58,604 nt of DNA, taken from contig NZ_FOQK01000021.1 in the NCBI RefSeq assembly GCF_900113715.1, positions 1 to 58,604 on the forward strand. Direction: 5' to 3'. The position numbers and the translations under genes were made by a program. The notes below the pieces were generated by a model that was not told where the DNA came from, made no database searches, and was given only the letters and a program-made list of their open reading frames with translations. Every line of letters begins with the position of its first letter. Positions within the stretch are counted from its first letter, which is position 1. Below, one piece after another: positions 8,504-17,810 of the stretch. Source of the stretch: Pseudoselenomonas ruminantium. GTDB lineage: Bacteria > Bacillota > Negativicutes > Selenomonadales > Selenomonadaceae.

Positions 8504-9517
8504 TCAATGGCGTTCCTTCATCAGGACTTTGACCTGCCGCAGGAAATCGATCATGCTGCAGGCAATCACGTTCTTCTCGCTCATCAGCTCCTTGAGCCCA
8601 TGGATATTCTGGCGCATCGAGCTGACCAGGCCGCCTACCGAACTGGCGCCGTCGGCCACCGAGTCCATCATGCTGCTGGTCTTGTGGATGCCTGCCACGA
8701 TGCGCTGGCTGTAGTCGCCAACGCTTTCCGTGCTCTTGGTCACATCATCAAAGCTGGCCTGCACCTTACCGACAAAGGAGGCATTCTCCGACGTCTTCTG
8801 GCGGGTCTGCTCGATGGCCTGGTTCAGCTCCGCAATGGACTGATACAGCGAATTGATATTCGTATCGATGCCCTCGACCAGGCCCTTGGTCGAGGCTGCC
8901 AGCTCGCGGATATTCTCCGCTACGACACTGAAGCCGCGGCCAGCCTCGCCTGCGCGGGCTGCCTCGATGGAGGCATTGAGCGACAGGAGGTTCGTGCGGG
9001 TAGCAATCCCCTCGATGCCCTCGGACATCTTCTTGATGTTGGTGAACTTCTCCTCGAGCTGCTGGAAGACCGCCGTGATCTCATCGAGCTTGCCCTCGAT
9101 TTCCTGCATCTTGCCCGCCAGCGATCCCACGCTGTCGCCCGCATCGCTGACTACCGACTGCGATTTCTCCATGATGGTGGAGATATTCTGCGCATAGTCC
9201 TCCAGCCTGTTGAAGTGGTCGTTGAGCGAGGCGAAGTCCTCGTTCACCTGGCCGATGCCCGCATAGGTTTCGTTCATCTTGTGGACATATTCTGCAATGC
9301 CAGCTTCGGCCTGGGTGAGCTCGTTCATGCGCTCATCCAGGTAATCGATGCCGTAGGCGATCTGCTCATCCACCCGCTCCGGTCTTGCCGGTGCTGCCGC
9401 AGCGGTCCGTGCCACGGCCTTCACGGCCTTCGGCGCTGCCACCTGCTGCTGTTTCTTTTCTGCAGCCCGCTGATTGTACAGCGGCTCTTTGCTTTTTCCG
9501 AAATTAAAGAATCCCAT
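8504..9517 (-). CDS. soluble methyl-accepting chemotaxis protein
   Basis: A 337-residue receptor without membrane segments. An Ala/Pro/Lys-rich N-terminus (residues 1-55) leads into a coiled coil and a cytoplasmic MCP signalling domain whose hairpin tip reads [20 protein letters not shown], then [14 protein letters not shown]. It should form receptor arrays with CheA and CheW in the cytoplasm. The start at 9517 follows AAGGAG by seven bases. The gene follows the FIST gene by ten bases, so FIST is the likely sensor partner. Confidence 0.9.
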   Translation of the reverse strand: MGFFNFGKSKEPLYNQRAAEKKQQQVAAPKAVKAVARTAAAAPARPERVDEQIAYGIDYLDERMNELTQAEAGIAEYVHKMNETYAGIGQVNEDFASLNDHFNRLEDYAQNISTIMEKSQSVVSDAGDSVGSLAGKMQEIEGKLDEITAVFQQLEEKFTNIKKMSEGIEGIATRTNLLSLNASIEAARAGEAGRGFSVVAENIRELAASTKGLVEGIDTNINSLYQSIAELNQAIEQTRQKTSENASFVGKVQASFDDVTKSTESVGDYSQRIVAGIHKTSSMMDSVADGASSVGGLVSSMRQNIHGLKELMSEKNVIACSMIDFLRQVKVLMKERH

Positions 9518-9527
9518 GATATGCTCC

Positions 9528-10640
9528 TTACTCAAATACCGCTGCAATCATCGTCTGATTGAAATGCTGCTCATAGATCTGCTCACCATAGCCGCCCCAG
9601 CCGACATAGCTGCCCAGTGCCGTGCCCATGCTGCGGAAGAATTCATCCGCATAGCCCTCGCTCTCGAAGAGCAGCGTGCGCGCCAGGCAGTTGACCATGA
9701 TCGACAGCGACGGATGCGGCACTTCGCGCTGGATCTTCTGTATGGTCTCCCGGTTGACCTGACGATAGTCGTCCGGCTGCAGCATAACGATCTGGTCGTT
9801 CTCATAGATGCGCGCATGATATTTCATCGTCCGGCGGTCTGTATCCATGTCATCGTTGGCGATGATATACATATCCTTGCCGATGATGCGGCCCACCGGA
9901 TTGCTGTCGAGGAAGCTGCGGTCCATCTGCGAGGCCGACAGGCCATGCATCTTCGCTTCCATCTCCGATGCCGGGCAGCCATCATAGGCCATGACCTTGC
10001 GATGGAAAGCATCCACCGCAGTGGCCGTCAGCGGCTCGCAGATTGGCTTGTAGATATTCTCGCGGTAGAGATGGATGCTGCCGCCGAGGTTGCGGAGCAA
10101 CACGAACACGCTGGCCTTGTCATAAACCTTGCCGTTCAGCGATACCAGCGTCTTTTCGGCCAGGCCTCGGTCGCCAGCAGTGCCGCCGAAGACCGGGATG
10201 TTCTCCTTGCGCAGCACCGAGTTCAGCACTGCCAGCACCGACTCCTCGCAGGAAATCAGGCCATTGGTGGCCGTCAGGCAGATCGTATCATCGGCGCGGT
10301 GCGTCCCGAGCCTCCGGACTGCCTCCTGCACGCGGCCCACATATTTGAGCGGGCAGCGGTCGGCCTCCTCCAGCACATTGCCTACGCATTCGATGCCGCT
10401 TGCAATCGCCAGGACTTCCAGCGTGTCGTGGAAGATACCTGCCTGGGAAAAAGCGGCAATGGAAGTCGTCCCCATGACGATGCTCTGCGGGAACCGCGCC
10501 TGCATCTTGCTGGCGGTCTCAGCAAAAGCATCCACTGTCGTCGTGAACCAAACGAATTTTGCCTGCGTCATGCCCTGACACGCCCGCTCGATGGCATCAT
10601 CCACCGGCACGGCCTGACTGCGTCCAATCTTATACTCCAT
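9528..10640 (-). CDS. FIST domain sensory protein
   Basis: A 370-residue protein with FIST N and FIST C domains: the N-terminal half contains [13 protein letters not shown] and [10 protein letters not shown], and the C-terminal half contains [13 protein letters not shown]-like [22 protein letters not shown] followed by [25 protein letters not shown] proteins are presumed small-ligand sensors, often beside signalling genes. No membrane segment or signal peptide is visible. The ATG at 10640 is preceded by AAGGAG. It heads a two-gene operon with the soluble chemotaxis receptor. Confidence 0.88.
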   Translation of the reverse strand: MEYKIGRSQAVPVDDAIERACQGMTQAKFVWFTTTVDAFAETASKMQARFPQSIVMGTTSIAAFSQAGIFHDTLEVLAIASGIECVGNVLEEADRCPLKYVGRVQEAVRRLGTHRADDTICLTATNGLISCEESVLAVLNSVLRKENIPVFGGTAGDRGLAEKTLVSLNGKVYDKASVFVLLRNLGGSIHLYRENIYKPICEPLTATAVDAFHRKVMAYDGCPASEMEAKMHGLSASQMDRSFLDSNPVGRIIGKDMYIIANDDMDTDRRTMKYHARIYENDQIVMLQPDDYRQVNRETIQKIQREVPHPSLSIMVNCLARTLLFESEGYADEFFRSMGTALGSYVGWGGYGEQIYEQHFNQTMIAAVFE

Positions 10641-10705
10641 ATTCTTCTCCTTGTCTCTTCCCTCTTCGCAAGGACTTACGTCCGTTTTAATCAATCTTTA
10701 ATTGA

Positions 10706-10735
10706 AGCATACTACGCCGAGTTTTTTCCTGTCAA
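10706..10735 (-). promoter_or_regulatory. promoter of the FIST-receptor operon
   Basis: Minus strand TTGACA (10735-10730), 18 bases, TATGCT (10711-10706), 66 bases before the FIST start. Between it and pcrA (10740-10895) I see only the pcrA terminator. Confidence 0.6.
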
Positions 10736-10830
10736 TTGTACAATACATGCGAAATGAAAAAATTTTCTGTTTTTTTGTCTTTTCCCCGCGGAACCCCGCG
10801 CCTGCTATGCATCCCGGCGCCAAAACACAC

Positions 10831-10872
10831 AAAAAAAATACCCGCTGCAGCTATACTGACCGCAGCGGATAC
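10831..10872 (-). terminator. terminator of pcrA
   Basis: Minus strand stem GTATCCGCTGC with GCAGCGGGTAT and a 13-base loop, followed by eight T residues. It lies 23 bases after the pcrA stop. Confidence 0.85.
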
Positions 10873-10894
10873 CTTCTGGAAATCCTGTATGATT

Positions 10895-13201
10895 TTATGC
10901 CTTGGTGATCGGCGCATATTTCTGCATGAGACCTTTGACCCCCTGGCCAGGGAAGGCGATCTTGAGCTCGACCTCTTCGCCGCTGCCTTTGACCGATACG
11001 ACGGTGCCGACGCCCCATTTGCCATGGCGCGCCTTGTCGCCGACCTTCCACTGGATGCTCGTGTCCGGACGGATGACGCCGCCGCTGGGCTGGACGTTGA
11101 CGTTCTTCTTCTGCAGGGCTGCCATGGCCTCAAGGGCGGACTGGGGCTTGCCACTGAAATGCACGCCATTGCCCATCTGGCTCGCGCTGGGGCGGAAGCT
11201 CATGAAGCCGCTCTGCTGCTGGGCACCATAATGGTTCGCGTTGGCAAAGCCATAGGCATTGGCCCGCGGCACGAGGCGCTCGACGTAGTCATCGGGGATC
11301 TCCTGCAGGAAGCGCGACGGCGGGAACGCATTCGTCTTGCCGTAGATCGTGCGCTGGCGGGCATTCGTCAGATAGAGCTTGCGCTGGGCACGCGTGATGC
11401 CGACGTAGCAGGTACGGCGCTCCTCCTCGATCTCGTTGTCATCCATCAGCGTACGGGAGTGCGGGAACAGCCCCTCCTCCATGCCAATCATGAACACCAC
11501 GGGGAACTCCAGGCCTTTTGCCGAGTGGAGAGTCATCAGCGTCACGCGGTCATCCTCGATATCGGCATTGTCGATATCGGAAACCAGCGAGAGCTGCGAC
11601 AGGAAGGTTTCAAGATTGGCATTTTCCTCGGTCTTCTCGAAGTCCCTGGCCACACCGATGAACTCCTTGAGGTTTTCGATGCGCGACTCGCTCTCGGGCT
11701 TGTTCTCTGCCTTGAGCTCAGCCAGATACCCCGACTCATCCAGTACTTTCTCGATAAGGTCATCCAGATGCATATTGTTCTGATAGCCCATGAACTGGAA
11801 GACAAAGGTCGAAAAGAGCTCCAGCGGCTTCTTGATGCGGGCCGTGATGCCGGGGATCGTGTCGAGCACCTCAGCATTCGAGATGACATCGAACAGCGAC
11901 AGGCCGTTCTCATCGGCATAATCCGTGAGCTTCGCCAGCGAAGTGGCACCGAGGCCGCGCTTGGGGACATTGATGATGCGCAGGAGGCTCACGGTGTCCA
12001 GCGGATTATAGATGACGCGCAGGTAGGCAAGGATGTCCTTGATTTCCTTGCGGTCGTAGAACTTGAGGCCGCCGACCATCGTATACGGGATGCCTGCGCG
12101 CATGAACGTTTCCTCGATGACGCGGGACTGGGCATTCGTGCGGTAAAGGATGGCCATATCGCCATAGGAAGCATTGAAGATGGTCTTCTGCTTGGAAATC
12201 GTGGTGGCGATGAACTGCGCCTCGTCGCGCTCGTCACGGGCCTCGTAGCTCGTGAGCTTCTCCCCTGTCGCATTCTCCGTCCAGAGGTCCTTCTTCTTGC
12301 GGTTGACGTTATGCTCGATGACTGCATTGGCCGCCGCGAGAATGTTCTTCGTCGAGCGGTAATTCTGCTCGAGCTTGATGGTCTTGGCCTCGGGGTAGTC
12401 CTGCTCGAAATCCATGATGTTGCGGATATCGGCACCGCGCCAACCGTAAATGGACTGGTCGGCATCACCGACGACGCAGAGATTGTGGTGCTGGGCCGCC
12501 AGGATCTTCGTCAGCTGGTACTGGGCGCCATTGGTATCCTGATACTCATCCACGAGGATGTATTTGAACCGGCGCTGATACTTCGTGCGGATTTCCTCGT
12601 TCTCTTCGAGCAGGATGACCGAAACCATCAGCAGATCATCAAAGTCCAGCGCATTGTTCGTGCGCAGCTTCTGTGCATAGAGCTTGTAGACCTCAGCGAC
12701 CTTCTTCTGGAAGAAGTTATCGGCATCGCGCTCCATGGCCTTGGGGCCCATGAGCTGGTTCTTGGCATTCGATATGGCATTCTGGATCGAGTTGGGCGCG
12801 TACTGTTTCGGGTCGAGGTTGAGCTCCTTAAGACAGTCCTTGATGACAACCTGGCTGTCGCTGGAATCATAGATGACAAAGTTTTTCTTGTAAAGGTCTG
12901 TTGCCTCGATCTCGCGGCGCAGGAACCGCGCACAAAACGAATGGAACGTACTGAGCCAGACATCCTTCGCGCCCTCACCGATCATGCGGTCCACGCGCTC
13001 GCGCATCTCCGTGGCCGCCTTGTTCGTAAACGTGATGGCAAGGATATTCCACGGTGCCACCCCCTGCGCCAAAAGATTGGCAATCTTGCAGGTCAGCACC
13101 TTCGTCTTTCCGGAGCCGGCACCTGCCATTATGAGCAGCGGGCCGTCCGTATGCTCCACGGCTTTCTTCTGGGCGGGATTCAAACCTTCAAAAATATCCA
13201 A
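10895..13201 (-). CDS. pcrA: ATP-dependent DNA helicase PcrA/UvrD
   Basis: A superfamily 1A helicase of 768 residues that unwinds DNA in repair and removes RecA. Motifs in order: the Q-motif region LNPAQKKAVEH, Walker A MAGAGSGKTKVL, Walker B VDEYQDTN, VVGDADQSIYGWRGAD (motif III), and EQNYRSTKNIL (motif IV), then VTLMTLHSAKGLEFPVVFM (motif V) and TCYVGITRAQRKLYL (motif VI). A C-terminal Tudor-like segment ends WKVGDKARHGKWGVGTVVSV, usual for PcrA. The start is TTG at 13201 with AGGAGG seven bases upstream; the ATG-like extension upstream lacks a site. Confidence 0.96.
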   Translation of the reverse strand: MDIFEGLNPAQKKAVEHTDGPLLIMAGAGSGKTKVLTCKIANLLAQGVAPWNILAITFTNKAATEMRERVDRMIGEGAKDVWLSTFHSFCARFLRREIEATDLYKKNFVIYDSSDSQVVIKDCLKELNLDPKQYAPNSIQNAISNAKNQLMGPKAMERDADNFFQKKVAEVYKLYAQKLRTNNALDFDDLLMVSVILLEENEEIRTKYQRRFKYILVDEYQDTNGAQYQLTKILAAQHHNLCVVGDADQSIYGWRGADIRNIMDFEQDYPEAKTIKLEQNYRSTKNILAAANAVIEHNVNRKKKDLWTENATGEKLTSYEARDERDEAQFIATTISKQKTIFNASYGDMAILYRTNAQSRVIEETFMRAGIPYTMVGGLKFYDRKEIKDILAYLRVIYNPLDTVSLLRIINVPKRGLGATSLAKLTDYADENGLSLFDVISNAEVLDTIPGITARIKKPLELFSTFVFQFMGYQNNMHLDDLIEKVLDESGYLAELKAENKPESESRIENLKEFIGVARDFEKTEENANLETFLSQLSLVSDIDNADIEDDRVTLMTLHSAKGLEFPVVFMIGMEEGLFPHSRTLMDDNEIEEERRTCYVGITRAQRKLYLTNARQRTIYGKTNAFPPSRFLQEIPDDYVERLVPRANAYGFANANHYGAQQQSGFMSFRPSASQMGNGVHFSGKPQSALEAMAALQKKNVNVQPSGGVIRPDTSIQWKVGDKARHGKWGVGTVVSVKGSGEEVELKIAFPGQGVKGLMQKYAPITKA

Positions 13202-13230
13202 TGTGTCCTCCTGTATCTCTCTAATCTGGG

Positions 13231-13264
13231 AATAACGAGGCTGCCGCATAAATGCGACAGCCTC
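13231..13264 (-). terminator. terminator of the pyrophosphatase gene
   Basis: Inverted repeat GAGGCTGYCGCAT (13237-13249 and 13252-13264) with a two-base centre, followed on the minus strand by GTTATTCC. It lies between the pyrophosphatase stop and pcrA. Confidence 0.7.
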
Positions 13265-13289
13265 TGCGTTCTATTCGATTCTTTACCGC

Positions 13290-14936
13290 TTATTTGGCGA
13301 TGCGTTTTACCGCCTCGGAAAGTGGCGGGATAATCTGCTTCTTGCGGCTCATGACACCCGTCAGGTAGACATGCGTACCGCTGGCATCCTTCTTGAATGC
13401 CTCGCCGATCAGCGTCTTCGGCGAACCAGCATAGAGGAGATACGTTGCCTCCTCGAGGATATCCGTGACCATGACCAGGCTCATATCGAAGCCCTCTTTC
13501 TCGCAGATGCCCGTCATAGCCTCGATAAGCTGCGGCTCAAGGTCCATGACCTCTTTCGTATCCATGACGGAAATCTGGCTGACGATGATGCGGTAGTCGC
13601 CAATCTGGAACTCCTTGAGGTCGTTCTTGGCAATCTCTGCCGGCGTCATATCGCCGATGCCCGAACCAGCCTTGAGCATGGCCATGCCGTACTCATTGAT
13701 GTCAACACCAGCGATCTCCGCCAGGCGCTCAGCCGTCTTTTTGTCGTACTCCGTGCAGGTCGGGGACTTGAACAGCACCGTATCGGAAAGGATAGCCGAG
13801 AGCAGCAGGCCGGCAATCGAAGCCGGGATCTCGACGTCGTTCTGCCAGTGCATGTTGGCCACGATCGTTGCCGTGCAGCCAACCGGCTCCGCATGGGTGT
13901 AGATCGGCTCGCTGGTCTGGATGCCGCCCAGGCGATGATGGTCGATGATCTCGACGACCTTGGCCTCCTCGATGCCCTCAACGGCCTGGCCGCGCTCGTT
14001 GTGGTCGACGAGGATGACCTGCTCGCGCTCCGGCATGACCATGTTGTCGCGGGAAATGATGCCGACGAGACGGCCGTTCTCGATGACCGGATAGTTGCGG
14101 TAGTTCGTCTCCTCCATCGTACCCTTGATATCCGAAAGCATGTCAAGGGGCTTGAAGCAGACCGGATTCTCGTGCATGATGCGGCGGATCGGCACGCACT
14201 GGTTGATCAGGCGGGCTACCGTATACGTATCATACGGCGTCGAAAGGACGAAGATGCCCTTGGCCTCAGCAGCCTCGATGACCTCACCGGACAGGCGGCC
14301 GCCACCCGTGACGATCATGCAGGAAACGCCCTGGGCGATGATATCGAGCATCGTCTCATCATGGCGGTCGCCGACGAGCACGATATCCTTCTTATCGATG
14401 ACCTTCTTGATGGTCTCGATGCTGCCAGCTGCGATGCGGACGCAGCCCTGGATGAACTCGCCCTCGTCGCCGGATACGAGCACCTCACTGTCCGTAGCAG
14501 CGATGAGGTCACGATAGCGCACGCGCATCTCCGAGAGGTTCTGCATCGAAAGCTCCTGGAAATAACGCTTGGCAAGATCCGAAACCGTAACGATGCCAAC
14601 CAGCAGGCCCTTGCTGTCCGTAACGGGAACGGACTTGAGCTCATGCTCACGCATGACCTCGCCGAGATGGCGCAGCGTATCATGCTGCTTGACGACGATC
14701 TGGCAATCCATCGTGATATCCTTGACACGCGGATAGAGATCCGTCAAGAGCAGCGGCTGCTCGACCTTGAAATGCTCAAGTGCATACTTCGTCTCTGCAT
14801 TGACCTTGCCCGCACGGGCCGGAACAACGTTCTGCCCGAGAGCCTGTTTCAGATGCGCATAGCCGATAGCCGAGCAGATGGAGTCCGTATCTGGATTGCG
14901 ATGACCAATCGTGTAAATAGGTTTCGTATTCTTCAT
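13290..14936 (-). CDS. ppaC: CBS/DRTGG-containing manganese-dependent inorganic pyrophosphatase (family II)
   Basis: Hydrolyses pyrophosphate to two phosphates. The 548-residue protein is much longer than the usual 310 because regulatory domains are inserted: CBS 1 near residues 65-120, a DRTGG domain near 180-290, CBS 2 near 245-305, then the DHH core continues. Core motifs: GHRNPDTDSICSAIGY at the N-terminus, VDHNE, and DHHRLGG, with the DHHA2 domain at the end. CBS-pyrophosphatases are known to be controlled by adenine nucleotides, and those with DRTGG by diadenosine polyphosphates. The ATG at 14936 is chosen because the earlier TTG overlaps the GAGGAGG site. Confidence 0.93.
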   Translation of the reverse strand: MKNTKPIYTIGHRNPDTDSICSAIGYAHLKQALGQNVVPARAGKVNAETKYALEHFKVEQPLLLTDLYPRVKDITMDCQIVVKQHDTLRHLGEVMREHELKSVPVTDSKGLLVGIVTVSDLAKRYFQELSMQNLSEMRVRYRDLIAATDSEVLVSGDEGEFIQGCVRIAAGSIETIKKVIDKKDIVLVGDRHDETMLDIIAQGVSCMIVTGGGRLSGEVIEAAEAKGIFVLSTPYDTYTVARLINQCVPIRRIMHENPVCFKPLDMLSDIKGTMEETNYRNYPVIENGRLVGIISRDNMVMPEREQVILVDHNERGQAVEGIEEAKVVEIIDHHRLGGIQTSEPIYTHAEPVGCTATIVANMHWQNDVEIPASIAGLLLSAILSDTVLFKSPTCTEYDKKTAERLAEIAGVDINEYGMAMLKAGSGIGDMTPAEIAKNDLKEFQIGDYRIIVSQISVMDTKEVMDLEPQLIEAMTGICEKEGFDMSLVMVTDILEEATYLLYAGSPKTLIGEAFKKDASGTHVYLTGVMSRKKQIIPPLSEAVKRIAK

Positions 14937-15005
14937 GGTTTGGAAAAACCTCCTCAAAATATCTAAGCGTGACCTGCGTCACGATTTTTACATAGTCCGT
15001 TTTCT

Positions 15006-15035
15006 ATTATACCGCTATACCCCACGGCTCGTCTA
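15006..15035 (-). promoter_or_regulatory. probable promoter of the pyrophosphatase gene
   Basis: Minus strand TATAAT at 15011-15006 with a weak TAGACG 18 bases upstream. A small inverted repeat CGTGAC/GTCACG lies in the leader at about 14969-14984. Confidence 0.5.
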
Positions 15036-15102
15036 GAGCTTTCTTGGAAATTACCAATACCACCGCTTTTTATCTAGCACCAGTTGTCACGAGAAAATCC
15101 GC

Positions 15103-15130
15103 AAAAAAAGACGGCTAATGATAAGCCGTC
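15103..15130 (-). terminator. terminator after the antitoxin/toxin-remnant pair
   Basis: GACGGCT and AGCCGTC around TAATGAT, followed on the minus strand by seven T residues. The stem begins at the stop codon of the toxin remnant. Confidence 0.85.
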
Positions 15131-15230
15131 AAAATAAATCAGAATGTGTTCCCGTGCGCGAGGCTGTAAGAATAAGTTTCCCCTTGTCTACAACGTAAAC
15201 AAGCAGCCAGTCGGGGTCAATATCAAGCAT
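15129..15230 (-). pseudogene. C-terminal remnant of a YafQ/RelE-type toxin
   Basis: The 33 codons from the ATG at 15230 read MLDIDPDWLLVYVVDKGKLI and end in TASRTGTHSDLF, which matches the C-terminal strands of YafQ-family mRNA interferases (usually ending ARTGSHSDLF after a DWLLIY strand). The first two thirds of the toxin, about 55-60 residues, are missing. The fragment overlaps the end of the antitoxin gene, so a deletion appears to have joined the two. It should have no nuclease activity. Confidence 0.75.
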
Positions 15231-15516
15231 GGACTTCCTCCGCATCCACATCTTTCAAAAGCTCATCAAAGGAGCTGTATCGCTTTGCTTCAACCTTTCC
15301 TTCCATGATATCTCTTGCTTCCTGCATGGCCATCAGCGTTTCGCGATTATATCGTGGCCGCTTAGGCTGGAACGGAAAGCCACCTTCCATGATGGAAACA
15401 TGAAGAAAGACATTTATTGCATCTGTAACAGAAATACCGAGACTGGAAAACACGGCATCAGCCTGAGCTTTAATCTCCGGCTCAATACGAAGATTAATAT
15501 TTGCCGTCTTAGGCAT
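15223..15516 (-). CDS. RelB/DinJ-family antitoxin
   Basis: A 97-residue type II antitoxin with the RelB/DinJ ribbon-helix-helix N-terminus (ANINLRIEPEIKAQADAVFS, then LGISVTDAINVFLHVSI) and a C-terminal toxin-binding tail ending FDELLKDVDAEEVHA. It would bind its own promoter as a dimer. GGGGGG precedes the ATG. The partner toxin survives only as the fragment at 15129-15230, so this is an orphan antitoxin. Confidence 0.88.
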   Translation of the reverse strand: MPKTANINLRIEPEIKAQADAVFSSLGISVTDAINVFLHVSIMEGGFPFQPKRPRYNRETLMAMQEARDIMEGKVEAKRYSSFDELLKDVDAEEVHA

Positions 15517-15611
15517 AACAATCCCCCCTTCTCTAGAAGAGTAACGCAGAAGTGAAACAAATGCAATACCAAATATCTTAAACTAGATACTTGTATTCCT
15601 TGATATCACTT

Positions 15612-15854
15612 TTAATCTGCTAGCATTTCATCTGCACTCTTAGAAAATACAGCTGCCAATAAACTTAATTCAATATCTGTTACAAACCGCTTTCCAGCCT
15701 CTATCCTCTGAATAGCATTTTTATCCACATCTAAGCCGTTTACCTGCAAACGATCAGCTAATTCTCGTTGAGACAACCCTAACTCTTTACGAAATATGCT
15801 GACATTTCGCCCGCAAATGTTATTTGCTCCATCAGCAGCCTTATTAATAAACAT
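15612..15854 (-). CDS. XRE-family helix-turn-helix regulator
   Basis: An 80-residue cytoplasmic DNA-binding protein that is nearly all one Cro/CI-type domain: IFRKELGLSQRELADRLQV, then KNAIQRIEAGKRFVTDIELSLLAAVFS. The ATG at 15854 is preceded by AGGAGTGG. It is divergent from the SGNH gene, and two copies of a TGACATTCA inverted repeat lie between them, so it is the obvious candidate to bind there and repress both genes. The region is more AT-rich than its surroundings. Confidence 0.85.
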   Translation of the reverse strand: MFINKAADGANNICGRNVSIFRKELGLSQRELADRLQVNGLDVDKNAIQRIEAGKRFVTDIELSLLAAVFSKSADEMLAD

Positions 15855-15875
15855 TCCTTTTCCACTCCTATGCGC

Positions 15876-15894
15876 TGACATTCAGTGATTGTCA
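15876..15894. promoter_or_regulatory. operator 1 of the XRE/SGNH pair
   Basis: TGACATTCA-G-TGATTGTCA, an inverted repeat differing by one base from the perfect copy at 15925-15951. It overlaps the -35 hexamer of the plus-strand promoter. Confidence 0.65.
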
Positions 15895-15917
15895 TTTTGC
15901 ATATTATGTGCTATAAT
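15889..15917 (+). promoter_or_regulatory. promoter of the SGNH-hydrolase gene
   Basis: TTGTCA (15889-15894), exactly 17 bases, TATAAT (15912-15917). Operator 1 covers the -35, and operator 2 lies just after the start of transcription, a layout expected for repression. Confidence 0.7.
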
Positions 15918-15924
15918 TTTAAAC

Positions 15925-15951
15925 GAATTGACATTCACTGAATGTCAATTC
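15925..15951. promoter_or_regulatory. operator 2 of the XRE/SGNH pair
   Basis: A perfect 27-base palindrome centred on 15938, with core half-site TGACATTCA. It also contains TTGACA on the minus strand, a possible -35 for the regulator gene. Confidence 0.7.
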
Positions 15952-15980
15952 GAAAAAATACCGAAAGGATCGCATTAGTA

Positions 15981-16784
15981 ATGGATAAAAAGAAACCATT
16001 TATCTTTTTTCTCATAATCATACTACTTACTATCGGCGGTTTATTAGCCAGCAAATTTATTAAACATGAAAAAAGCCAAAACGAACGTTTAGTTCGGCTC
16101 GAATCTATGGGTGCCACTGTTTCCTATTTAAAAGAGAAACAGCAACAAGCCAACAATTATTACGAATATACAACCGACTACACCGATGACTCCTTCAACT
16201 ACTTTGCTATAGGAAACAGCCTAACGCTTATAAATGGCAATTGGGGGCGAGGCATCTGCTCTACTCGTCCCGATAATGATTATTTCCATCTAATTGTTAA
16301 AGAGCTAGAAAATACACAAGGAAAAGTTGTAGCCTATCCTTATAACTATGCAGATTGGGAACGTAGTAACGACAGAAACTTCTGCCTCGATTTACTTGAT
16401 GTATATTTGAGCGATAAGCTTAATCTTGTTACTATTCAGCTTGGTGAAAATGTCGCTGATAAAACTACCTTCGAACAAGATTTGGAAAGCCTTATTGCGT
16501 ATGTCCACGCAAAAGCCCCCAAAGCAAAAATCATCATTATCGGTGACTTCTGGGATAAAGAGAGAAACACCATCCGTCAAACAGCTGCACAAAATACAAA
16601 TTGTCCCTTCGCTGACATTAGTGCGATAATCAATAACAAAGAATACCAATCAAAGGAAGGAAATGAATGCCTTGGTAAAGATGGCAACACCATAAAAGTA
16701 TCTGCCGCCGCAGCTACTCATCCCAGCGATAAAGGAATGCAATACATTGCCAATGCTGTCCTAAAAGCTATGTTGGTTGAATGA
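15981..16784 (+). CDS. membrane-anchored SGNH/GDSL-like hydrolase
   Basis: A 267-residue protein with an uncleaved N-terminal membrane helix (PFIFFLIIILLTIGGLLA) and an extracytoplasmic domain. SGNH signs: block I serine in AIGNSLT near residue 78, LGEN near 155 (block III), and the C-terminal THPSDKGMQYIANAV with the Asp/His pair. Such enzymes are esterases or O-acyl transferases acting on envelope polysaccharides; the substrate is unknown. I prefer the ATG at 15981 after AAAGGA to an ATG inside operator 2. Base composition is AT-rich compared with neighbours, suggesting acquisition together with the XRE regulator. Confidence 0.75.
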   Translation: MDKKKPFIFFLIIILLTIGGLLASKFIKHEKSQNERLVRLESMGATVSYLKEKQQQANNYYEYTTDYTDDSFNYFAIGNSLTLINGNWGRGICSTRPDNDYFHLIVKELENTQGKVVAYPYNYADWERSNDRNFCLDLLDVYLSDKLNLVTIQLGENVADKTTFEQDLESLIAYVHAKAPKAKIIIIGDFWDKERNTIRQTAAQNTNCPFADISAIINNKEYQSKEGNECLGKDGNTIKVSAAAATHPSDKGMQYIANAVLKAMLVE

Positions 16785-16848
16785 ACTTGTCTTTTATGTC
16801 TTGCCTATAAAAAAACAAACTTCTAACCTTACGCGAACAAAATGCACC

Positions 16849-16897
16849 AAACGGGCAGCCTGACTTGTCAAAAATTGACTTGTCAGGCTGCCCGTTT
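16849..16897. terminator. shared terminator between the SGNH gene and the polyamine operon
   Basis: A 16-bp perfect inverted repeat beginning AAACGGGCAGCC and ending GGCTGCCCGTTT, containing two TGACTTGTCA palindromes in its centre. It lies between two convergent genes and could serve both strands. Confidence 0.75.
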
Positions 16898-16913
16898 GAT
16901 ATTTTGTGGCTAT

Positions 16914-17789
<876 letters not shown>

Positions 17790-17810
17790 CGAATCACCTC
17801 GTTGATCAAA

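Noticed and set aside
13371-14966. Plus-strand open frame of 531 codons opposite the pyrophosphatase
   Set aside because: Antisense shadow of a GC-rich gene; the minus-strand protein has complete family motifs.
14969-14984. CGTGAC/GTCACG hairpin in the pyrophosphatase leader as a riboswitch
   Set aside because: The stem is only six pairs with no conserved surroundings or terminator; it is noted only as a small inverted repeat.
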